15,075 bases of DNA, from positions 1 to 15,075 of the forward strand of contig DGHD01000027.1 of the NCBI GenBank assembly GCA_002392505.1. The letters are read 5' to 3'. The notes under the pieces were generated by a model that worked only from the letters and a program-made list of their open reading frames with translations, had not been told where the DNA came from and ran no database searches. Of the stretch, positions 1 through 5,899 are shown piece by piece. This DNA is from Christensenella sp. UBA3857. Its GTDB lineage: Bacteria; Bacillota; Clostridia; Christensenellales; CAG-138. The position numbers and the translations under genes are program-made. How positions within the stretch are numbered: position 1 is the stretch's first letter; each line of letters opens with the position of its first letter.

Positions 1-22
1 ATCATTAAGTGAATGCGCCCAA

Positions 23-138
23 GGGATCTCCCCCGCAGGCGTTTTTCATGCTTTATTATTCTATCACCACGTTAAGGTTCGGGATCTCCCACGCAGGCGT
101 TTTTCAGACTTTATTATTCTATCACCACGTTAAGGTTC
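23..138. repeat. 58-bp tandem direct repeat (two copies) at the barstar 3' end
   Basis: Two adjacent 58-bp copies, 23-80 and 81-138, differ at only a few positions (one base near base 11 of the unit and a short patch near bases 27-29). The right copy covers the last codons and stop of barstar plus its 3' flank; the left copy repeats the same 3' codons after the stop. The sequence just right of 138 (about 139-160) still resembles the unit start imperfectly. On the minus strand each copy contains a short reading of the form KNAC-x-GDP: 49-5 opens with ATG and gives a 14-residue peptide ending FT, and 107-72 opens with CTG and gives 11 residues. Neither has a visible ribosome site, so coding is doubtful. 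The duplication itself is plain in the sequence. Confidence 0.9.
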
Positions 139-380
139 GGGTTCTCCTCCACGGAGTCGTCCAGCACGTGCCAGAGCCTGTTCGCGTAGTCGCCCAGGCG
201 ACTTACCGCGCTTGCCCAGTTGGTGATGACGAGCGTCGTGGGCTCGCCTATCGAGGTAAGGCAGTCGTGGAGCGCGTCGAGATTGCTGCCCCAATAATTC
301 TCCTCGCCGAGTACGGCGCGAAGGGCGGCGTGCATCTCATGCTTTGAAACGAATTCGTTTGCATTGACCGAAAGAGTCAT
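114..380 (-). CDS. Barstar-family RNase inhibitor (immunity protein)
   Basis: An 88-residue cytoplasmic protein of the barstar family, which blocks barnase by plugging its active site. The best signature is the segment from Y29 to C40 with N33-L34-D35-A36-L37 and D39-C40. D35 and D39 match the two barstar aspartates that contact the barnase catalytic site, with identical numbering, and length is close to the 89-90 residues of the Bacillus protein. The position of barstar Trp38 is His here. An ATG at 386 overlaps the RNase stop as ATGA, but the GGGGAGG site at 388-394 lies directly against it; the ATG at 380 has ideal 7-base spacing and gives the family length, so 380 is chosen. The ribosome site lies inside the end of the RNase gene, so toxin and inhibitor are probably translated together. 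Confidence 0.93.
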   Translation of the reverse strand: MTLSVNANEFVSKHEMHAALRAVLGEENYWGSNLDALHDCLTSIGEPTTLVITNWASAVSRLGDYANRLWHVLDDSVEENPNLNVVIE

Positions 381-382
381 AT

Positions 383-982
383 TCATTCCTCCCCGTAAAG
401 CAGCGTAAAGCTGTCGTAATGATCGCCTGAATAGTAGATGAGTCCGTCGTTCGAGAACACTATGCGCTTCGCCCCGCGGGAGCTTTTGCCCTTCGTGCCG
501 ATATCGCACTCGGTATAAGTCCTGCCCTTCTTTTTGGGAAGCAGCCCCTCGTAATTGCCGAAATAGTCGCCGCCTATCGAGCAGCCGGGCGCGTAAGGCT
601 CAAGGCTTCCGCCCGTCCAGCCGCGTTTCTGCGCCTCTTTTTTCGTGATATAATTGGAGGGAAGATGCCCGAAAAGGTGGATGTAAAGCGCGACCTCATC
701 CTTTGTGTCGTACTTGCCGTCCTCCCTGACGGGGCATTCCGTAGGCTGCGGCTCGTCCGTCGGCGCTTCCGTAGGCGCTTCCGTAGGCGCCTCCGTCGGC
801 GCCTCCGAGGCGGGTTCGGTCGGCGCGGGAGCGTCCGTCTTTTCCGGCGCTTTGGTGAAAACGGGAAGATCGGTAAAAAGCCCGCTCTCCTGCTCGGGTA
901 CGAATGCGAAGCAGCCGGTAAACGCCGCCGCAGTCATCATTAGGACTAGCGCAAGCGCCGCCCATCTAAAAGCTTTTTTCAA
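383..982 (-). CDS. Barnase-type ribonuclease lipoprotein
   Basis: A 199-residue secreted guanyl-specific-type RNase (barnase/N1 family). Residues 1-23 form a lipoprotein signal (KK, hydrophobic core, AAFTGC) with predicted lipidated Cys24. Residues about 46-85 are a low-complexity Pro/Thr/Glu/Ala linker with APTE repeats. The RNase domain spans about 90-195. By alignment with mature barnase, K114 = Lys27, E158 = Glu73, R169 = Arg83, R173 = Arg87 and H188 = His102, so all the catalytic residues are present; barnase Arg59 is Tyr144 here. The start is a TTG at 982: AAAGGAGG at 991-998 lies 8 bases upstream and the signal peptide begins right after it; a farther TTG at 1015 has no ribosome site. 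It sits 19 bases after the hydrolase stop and just ahead of barstar. Expected location: outer face of the membrane. Role as toxin or as nutrient nuclease is not decided by sequence. Confidence 0.92.
   Translation of the reverse strand: MKKAFRWAALALVLMMTAAAFTGCFAFVPEQESGLFTDLPVFTKAPEKTDAPAPTEPASEAPTEAPTEAPTEAPTDEPQPTECPVREDGKYDTKDEVALYIHLFGHLPSNYITKKEAQKRGWTGGSLEPYAPGCSIGGDYFGNYEGLLPKKKGRTYTECDIGTKGKSSRGAKRIVFSNDGLIYYSGDHYDSFTLLYGEE
757..808. repeat. 12-bp tandem repeats encoding the APTE linker
   Basis: About four 12-base units of the form gtaggcgcttcc / gtcggcgcctcc lie in tandem. On the minus strand they encode repeated Ala-Pro-Thr-Glu in the RNase lipoprotein linker. Third-position changes between units show some age. 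Unit number may vary between strains by slippage without shifting the frame. Confidence 0.75.
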
Positions 983-998
983 TGATAAAGCCTCCTTT
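983..998 (-). promoter_or_regulatory. Ribosome binding site that fixes the TTG start of the RNase
   Basis: On the minus strand AAAGGAGG (998-991) is followed by 8 bases and then TTG AAA AAA. It is nearly perfectly complementary to the 16S tail and decides the start. A strong site with a TTG codon is expected to hold synthesis below that of an ATG start, plausible for a toxic RNase; that last point is inference. Confidence 0.8.
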
Positions 999-1001
999 AT
1001 T

Positions 1002-3245
1002 TCAAGATATGCCAATCAGTCTTTTCAGCGCGGCGACGGTCTGACTGCCGCATTCGCCGTCCGCCGCAAGACCCTTTTGCCTTTGGAAGGCGATCAGCGC
1101 GTTCTTCGTGCCGGGACCGAAGTTCCCGTCCGCCGCGGCGGAATAGCCGAGCCTTGAAAGCGCCGTCTGGAGCCATTTGACGTCATCCCCGACGCAGCCC
1201 ATGCGGAGCACCCGCGTCGGCACGGGGTAAGCGATACCGTTTTCGGAGGATTGACCGCCGACCGAAGCCTTGAGCTTTGCGATCGACGCCGGACCGCAGA
1301 TACCGTCCGGCGCAAGACCGTTCCTCTGCTGGAACGCAGCGAGGCTCGATCTCGTCTTATCGCCGAAATAGCCCGTCACGTTCATGTCGAAGCCGTTCTT
1401 CCTTAAAACCGCCTGTACCCATTTTACGTCGAGCCCGTTGTCGCCATAGCGGAGCACCCGCGTCGGCACGGGGAAGTTCGACGGCGCGAGCGGATCGGCG
1501 CCGCCTGTCGTCTGTTGGGTAAGGGACGCTTTGAGCTTGGCGGTCGTTGCGGAGCCGCACATGCCGTCCGGCGCAAGACCGTTCCTTTTCTGGAATGTGA
1601 TGAGGCTCGCCTTCGTCTTATCGCCGAAATAGCCCGTCACGTTCATGTCGAAGCCGTTCTTCCTTAAAACCGCCTGTACCCATTTTACGTCGAGTCCGTT
1701 GTCGCCATAGCGGAGCACCCGCGTCGGTACGGGGAAGTTCGACGGCGCGTACGGGTCTGCCGCCGTCCCGCCGGCGCTTTGCCCGGGAGATGCCTTCAGC
1801 TTCGCGACCGCAGCCGGACCGCAGATACCGTCCGGCGTGAGCGCGTTCCTCCGCTGGAAGGTGATGAGGCTTGCCTTCGTCTTATCGCCGAAATAGCCCG
1901 TCACGTTCATGTCGAAGCCGTGATTTTTGAGCGCGTTCTGCACCCATTTGACGTCGTTCCCCGAATCGCCGTATTTCAGGACCCTTGTCGGCACGGGGTA
2001 ATCCCCGGAGGTCTGTCCCGCGGACGCGCCGACAAGCGCGCCCCTGATACGGTCCCTCGTTATAGCGTCGCATACTCCGTCCGAAACGAGACCGTAGCGC
2101 GTCTGCAAGGCGATCAGCGCGGACTTCGTGCGAGGACCGAACTCGCCGTCGATCGAGGCGGTGAAGCCGAGCCGCTTCAGCGCCGCCTGGAGCCATTTTA
2201 CGTCGTTCCCGCAGCAGCCGAGGGTAAGCGTCCTTGACGGGACGGGGTAATTCGCGGGATCCTCCGTACCGGGTCTCGGCGCGGCGATGACCGCTTTTAA
2301 CGTCTGCCGCCCGACGGGACCGAGCACACCGTCCGATGAAAGGCCGTAATAGACCTGGAATTTCTTCAGCTGGCGCTGCGTATTAAAGCCGAAATACCCG
2401 TCCACCGGAGTGGGGAACCCGGCGTGCAGGAGCGCCGCCTGCATCCATTTTACGTCGCCGCCCGAGGCGCCCAGCGAGAGATTGCGCGAGGGCACGGGAT
2501 AGCTTGAAGGCTCGAGCACGTTCGCCGCGCCGGTATAGAAGGGCGCGCCGAAGCCCTGTATCTCGTGATCGTTAAGACTGAAATCGCGCATTATGACACG
2601 GTCGGACGAATTGCCCTCCACCGTGTGGACGCGCCCGTTCTCAACGTAGAGCACGATGCCCACGTGATCCCACTGACGGCCGTTGTTCGCCCAGTCGTAG
2701 ATGATAAGGTCGCCCGTGCGCGGCGTGTACGTGCCGCGGTTGTGGAACACCACGTTGAAGTAATACGGGTTCATGCCCATGTGGGCGTACGCGGCATTGT
2801 TCACCACGGTAACGGGCACCCTTGCCTGGCGGGCGGACCATGCGGTGAACATGGCGCACCATTCGTGGAAGAAGCCCGTGCCGTTGCCGAGCACGCACAT
2901 GCCGTACCAGTAGCCGTATTCGGTGACGTTGCCGCTGCCGTAGGAGCCGCCGGAAAGATCGGCGACATGATTCCCCTCATGGTAGCCGACCTGCGAGAGC
3001 GCAACGTTGACGATATCAAGGCGGTGATTGCCGGAAAGCACGACCTCCTTGAGATTGGAGTAATAAACGCTTGAGGCGTAATAGGAGCTTGGGTTGTAAA
3101 CGGGCGACGCATTGACGCCTATGCTGTGGTTTACGGAGGGAAGCGTTTTTTGCGCCTCCTGTCCGAAAGCAAGGGAAGGAACGCCCGCGCTTACGCACGA
3201 GATCAGTATGACGAGCGCCGCTGCCAATGCCGCAAAACGCTTCAT
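1002..3245 (-). CDS. Secreted CHAP-domain cell-wall hydrolase with six peptidoglycan-binding modules
   Basis: A 747-residue exported protein. Residues 1 to about 30 are a Sec signal peptide (MKRFAALAAALVILISCVSAG). Residues about 72-240 form a CHAP (NlpC/P60-like) amidase/endopeptidase domain: probable catalytic Cys130 in HEWCAMF, His194 in WDHVGIV, and a polar third residue at E210 or N212. Six PG_binding_1 modules follow at about 249-320, 333-400, 416-486, 504-574, 591-661 and 673-744, each opening with [YF]PVP[ST]R and containing DVKW[LMV]Q, with short Ser/Gly/Thr linkers. The start at 3245 has GGGAGGGG 8 bases upstream; farther upstream frames lack a signal peptide. Such proteins cleave peptide bonds in peptidoglycan while held on the wall by the repeats. 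It heads the operon with the RNase and barstar, so it could be the wall-opening partner of the RNase or simply an autolysin. Confidence 0.93.
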   Translation of the reverse strand: MKRFAALAAALVILISCVSAGVPSLAFGQEAQKTLPSVNHSIGVNASPVYNPSSYYASSVYYSNLKEVVLSGNHRLDIVNVALSQVGYHEGNHVADLSGGSYGSGNVTEYGYWYGMCVLGNGTGFFHEWCAMFTAWSARQARVPVTVVNNAAYAHMGMNPYYFNVVFHNRGTYTPRTGDLIIYDWANNGRQWDHVGIVLYVENGRVHTVEGNSSDRVIMRDFSLNDHEIQGFGAPFYTGAANVLEPSSYPVPSRNLSLGASGGDVKWMQAALLHAGFPTPVDGYFGFNTQRQLKKFQVYYGLSSDGVLGPVGRQTLKAVIAAPRPGTEDPANYPVPSRTLTLGCCGNDVKWLQAALKRLGFTASIDGEFGPRTKSALIALQTRYGLVSDGVCDAITRDRIRGALVGASAGQTSGDYPVPTRVLKYGDSGNDVKWVQNALKNHGFDMNVTGYFGDKTKASLITFQRRNALTPDGICGPAAVAKLKASPGQSAGGTAADPYAPSNFPVPTRVLRYGDNGLDVKWVQAVLRKNGFDMNVTGYFGDKTKASLITFQKRNGLAPDGMCGSATTAKLKASLTQQTTGGADPLAPSNFPVPTRVLRYGDNGLDVKWVQAVLRKNGFDMNVTGYFGDKTRSSLAAFQQRNGLAPDGICGPASIAKLKASVGGQSSENGIAYPVPTRVLRMGCVGDDVKWLQTALSRLGYSAAADGNFGPGTKNALIAFQRQKGLAADGECGSQTVAALKRLIGIS
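1353..1749. repeat. Nearly identical 136-bp repeats within the peptidoglycan-binding modules
   Basis: Positions 1353-1488 and 1614-1749 match over 136 bp with two differences that I can see, both silent. They are 261 bp apart, exactly 87 codons, so the copies are in frame and encode parts of modules 4 and 5. A third, more diverged relative begins near 1878 (module 3). Silent-site identity this high within one gene implies recent duplication or gene conversion. Confidence 0.9.
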
Positions 3246-3326
3246 AACGGTTTCCCCTCCCTTCGTCTTAACAGTTGACCCGCAAACGGACATACCTAAT
3301 AAACGGGCACACGATCCGCTGATTAT

Positions 3327-3355
3327 ATTGTATCACAAATTTCTTGGGATTTTAA
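3327..3355 (-). promoter_or_regulatory. Sigma-A-type promoter of the hydrolase-RNase-barstar operon
   Basis: On the minus strand TTAAAA (3355-3350), a 17-base spacer and TACAAT (3332-3327), with TG one base before the -10 (extended -10). A-tracts lie upstream. Predicted transcript leader is about 75 bases to the hydrolase ATG. The match to consensus is good but no start site has been measured. Confidence 0.6.
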
Positions 3356-3432
3356 GCCCTTTTTTGATTTTTTTGTTAATATTTTGTGGTTTTGCGGGGA
3401 TTTTCGCACATTTTGCCCGCTTTCCTTCGTGA

Positions 3433-3462
3433 TTGACAAAAACCCCTTTCGGCGGTTATAAT
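3433..3462 (+). promoter_or_regulatory. Consensus promoter of the GH2-GH36 operon
   Basis: TTGACA (3433-3438), an 18-base spacer, TATAAT (3457-3462): both hexamers are perfect consensus. Predicted start near 3469, at the left edge of an inverted repeat. A perfect promoter in front of catabolic genes would usually need repression to be regulated, which makes the adjacent inverted repeat of interest. No clear CcpA cre site was seen. Confidence 0.8.
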
Positions 3463-3466
3463 TTCA

Positions 3467-3492
3467 GTATGGGACGAAGCCCGTCCCGATAC
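3467..3492. promoter_or_regulatory. Inverted repeat at the GH2 transcription start (candidate operator or 5' hairpin)
   Basis: GTAT-GGGACG (3467-3476), 5-base loop, CGTCCC-g-ATAC (3482-3492): ten paired bases with one unpaired G. It begins about 5 bases after the -10, so it could be bound as DNA by a repressor or form a stabilising hairpin at the mRNA 5' end. No regulator gene lies in the window to favour either. Confidence 0.5.
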
Positions 3493-3524
3493 GATCCAGA
3501 ATATTGTCAACAGCTCAAAAAAAC

Positions 3525-3559
3525 GGGAAGGACCGCCTTAAAAAGCGGCTTACGGGAAC
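3525..3559 (+). promoter_or_regulatory. Unusual ribosome-site arrangement before the GH2 gene
   Basis: No normal Shine-Dalgarno lies next to the ATG at 3560; only GGGA at 3554-3557, 2 bases away. A GGGAAGGA sequence at 3525-3532 is 27 bases from the ATG, but CCGC (3533-3536) can pair with GCGG (3545-3548), and folding this out would leave about 11 bases. In-frame TAA at 3539 rules out an earlier start. Function as a looped ribosome site is inference. Confidence 0.35.
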
Positions 3560-5890
3560 ATGAAAAGCATCTGCAGCGATTGGGAATTCGTCAAATCCCC
3601 CTCGGAGGGGTTCTTCAGGGGCGAGCCCTGCCCCGATGCGTCGGCGGCGCGGCTCCCGCACACGGTCGCATATTCGCCGCTCCATTACGCCGATCCTTCG
3701 GATTACACCGGCATTTTCGGCTATCGCAGGGTCATATCGCCCGATCCCGCTGCAAAGAGGGTGTTCCTCCGGTTTGACGGCGCGGCGCACGTTATGACGC
3801 TTTTCGTGAACGGGCGCGAGGTCGGCTCGCATTACTGCGGCTACACGGCTTACCGCGCCGAGATCACCCCGTTCATAAAACCGGGTGAGAACCTTATCGC
3901 CGTGCGTCTCGATTCCACCGAGCGAAACGACGTGCCGCCCTTCGGCAACGTGATGGATTACCTGGGCTACGGCGGTCTCTACCGCGAGGCCTGGCTTGAG
4001 GAAAAGGCGGAAAGCCTTATCGGCGACGTTTACGTGACCGCCGATCACGAGGGGGATCTGAGCGTTTCCATTACCGCCGACGGCGAATACGGCGAGCTGC
4101 GCTGCGCCGTTTGGGACGGCGATACAAAGCTCCTTTCCTTCGGCGGGAAGGCGGCGGAGTACTGCGAGAAGCTCGAAAAGGGCTCCTTCGAGGCGTGGTC
4201 TCCGGAAGCGCCGAAGCTTTACTTGCTTAAGACCGAGCTCGTTTCCGCAGACGGGCGCATCATCGACTCCCGCGTCGACCGGTTCGGCTTCCGCACCGCC
4301 GATTTCAGAGCGGACGGGCTCTATCTCAACGGCAAAAAGTATTTCATGCGCGGGCTCGACAGGCATCAGTGCTGGCCCTACATAGGCTATGCCGCGCCGA
4401 AGTCCCTCCAGTATGAGGACGCGCGCATTATGAAGGAGGAGCTCTCCCTCAACGCCGTCCGTACGAGCCATTATCCCCAGAGCCAAAGCTTTATCGACGC
4501 GTGCGACGAGCTGGGGCTCCTCGTATTTACCGAGATACCCGGCTGGCAGCACATCGGGGACGAGGCCTGGAAGCAGCGCTCGATCGAAAACGTGCGCGAA
4601 ATGGTGCTGCAATACCGCAATCACCCGTCGATAATACTTTGGGGCGTCCGCATAAACGAGAGCGCGGACGATGACGATTTTTACAGAAGGACCAACGCCG
4701 CCGCGCACGAGCTCGACTCGCGCCCGACGAGCGGCGTAAGATGCATAAGGAAGTCGAGCCTTCTCGAGGACGTTTACGCATACAACGATTTTTCGCATCA
4801 CGGGCCAAACGCGGGCTGCCGAAGGAAGAAGGACGTCACGCCCGATATGGGAAAGGCGCTCCTCATCTCCGAGCATAACGGGCATATGTTCCCGACCAAG
4901 GCGTTCGACAATTCCGTGCGCAGGCAGGAGAACGCCCTCCGCCACGCGAGGGTGCTCGACGCGGCGTATTCATCGGGCGAGCACGCCGGCTGCTTCGGCT
5001 GGTGTATGTTCGACTACGCCACGCATAAGGATTTCGGCTCCGGCGACCGCATCTGCTACCACGGCGTGATGGACGCCTTCCGCAACCCCAAGCTCTCCGC
5101 CGCGCTTTATGCGAGCCAGGGCGAGCAAACGCCCGTGCTTGAGATAGGCACGACGATGGACATAGGCGATTACAACGCGAGCAGCCTCGGCGATATATAT
5201 ATGTTCACTAACGCGGACGAGGTGGAGCTTTACAAAAACGGCAAATTCGTCACCGTGTTCCGTCCCGGGAAGGCGGGGCTCCCCCATCCCCCGATACAGG
5301 CCTCCGACCTTGTGGGAGAGCTTTTGAAGACCGAGGAGGGCATGACGGGCAGGAAGGAACGCCTTGTGCATGAGAGCCTGCTTGCCGCGGCGAAGTACGG
5401 CATGGACGAGCTGCCCCTTAAATACAAGCTCAAGATGGCGGAATGCGTGCTGTTCCATCATTTGAAGTACGAGGACGGCATGCGGCTCTACGGGCAGTAC
5501 ATAGGCAACTGGGGCGGCGAGGTGAACGTATGGCGGTTCGCCGCGAAGAAGGACGGCAAGGTCGTCGCGGAAAGGACGCTCACCCCGTCAAAGGACCTTC
5601 ATATTGAGGCAAAGCTATCCTCCTCCCTGCTTCACGAGGGCGATATCTACGACGCGGCGGCGCTGCGTTTGAGGGTATTGGACAAAAACGGCAATCTGGC
5701 AAGCTACGCGCAGCTTGCGGTGAAGCTCGAGCTTGACGGCGAAGCCGAGCTCATCGGGCCAGATATCATTACGCTTGAGGGCGGAATGGGCGGCGCCTTT
5801 ATAAAGACCGCCGGAAAAAAGGGCGCGGCGAGGCTTACGATCAAGAGCCCGCAGACCGAGCCCGTATCGATCGATCTGACTATCATTTAA
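3560..5890 (+). CDS. Glycoside hydrolase family 2 enzyme (beta-galactosidase-like)
   Basis: A 776-residue protein with no signal peptide, so cytoplasmic. The N-terminal sugar-binding jelly-roll domain is about 5-150 (FLRFDGAAHVMTLFVNG region), an Ig-like domain about 150-245, and the TIM barrel about 250-520. The catalytic acid/base is E367 in WGVRINES and the nucleophile is E438 in LLISEHNGHM, both matching the GH2 pattern; R301-T-S-H-Y is the usual GH2 segment. After the barrel an Ig-like region begins (FTNADEVELYKNGK, 549-562), is interrupted by a helical stretch at about 575-645, and resumes at WRFAAKKDGK. It probably removes beta-linked galactose or a related sugar from oligosaccharides; beta-glucuronidase or beta-mannosidase cannot be excluded by sequence. 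It is first in an operon with a GH36 enzyme. Confidence 0.88.
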   Translation: MKSICSDWEFVKSPSEGFFRGEPCPDASAARLPHTVAYSPLHYADPSDYTGIFGYRRVISPDPAAKRVFLRFDGAAHVMTLFVNGREVGSHYCGYTAYRAEITPFIKPGENLIAVRLDSTERNDVPPFGNVMDYLGYGGLYREAWLEEKAESLIGDVYVTADHEGDLSVSITADGEYGELRCAVWDGDTKLLSFGGKAAEYCEKLEKGSFEAWSPEAPKLYLLKTELVSADGRIIDSRVDRFGFRTADFRADGLYLNGKKYFMRGLDRHQCWPYIGYAAPKSLQYEDARIMKEELSLNAVRTSHYPQSQSFIDACDELGLLVFTEIPGWQHIGDEAWKQRSIENVREMVLQYRNHPSIILWGVRINESADDDDFYRRTNAAAHELDSRPTSGVRCIRKSSLLEDVYAYNDFSHHGPNAGCRRKKDVTPDMGKALLISEHNGHMFPTKAFDNSVRRQENALRHARVLDAAYSSGEHAGCFGWCMFDYATHKDFGSGDRICYHGVMDAFRNPKLSAALYASQGEQTPVLEIGTTMDIGDYNASSLGDIYMFTNADEVELYKNGKFVTVFRPGKAGLPHPPIQASDLVGELLKTEEGMTGRKERLVHESLLAAAKYGMDELPLKYKLKMAECVLFHHLKYEDGMRLYGQYIGNWGGEVNVWRFAAKKDGKVVAERTLTPSKDLHIEAKLSSSLLHEGDIYDAAALRLRVLDKNGNLASYAQLAVKLELDGEAELIGPDIITLEGGMGGAFIKTAGKKGAARLTIKSPQTEPVSIDLTII

Positions 5891-5899
5891 GGAGGCAGT

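Larger units (their letters stand above)
3246..3559. other. Divergent control region between the hydrolase operon and the glycosidase operon
   Basis: No gene is supported in these 314 bases. The centre (about 3335-3420) is T-rich on the plus strand with runs of five to seven T, GC content far below the neighbours. The hydrolase promoter faces left at 3327-3355 and the glycosidase promoter faces right at 3433-3462, about 100 bp apart. On the minus strand the A-tracts lie directly upstream of the hydrolase -35 and could act as an UP element. A short inverted repeat follows the glycosidase promoter. Confidence 0.7.

Noticed and set aside
5..49. 14-residue minus-strand ORF as a small peptide gene
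   Set aside because: It has no ribosome site and the equivalent in the second repeat copy lacks ATG and differs at its end; kept only as a remark on the repeat.
23..138. CRISPR array
   Set aside because: The units are directly adjacent with no spacers and there are only two.
380..386. Barstar start at the ATG at 386
   Set aside because: It gives the attractive ATGA overlap but the ribosome site would touch the start codon; the ATG at 380 has correct spacing and family numbering.
3515..4945. Open frame of 476 codons on the minus strand opposite GH2
   Set aside because: It is antisense to the conserved GH2 catalytic region and has no family signature.
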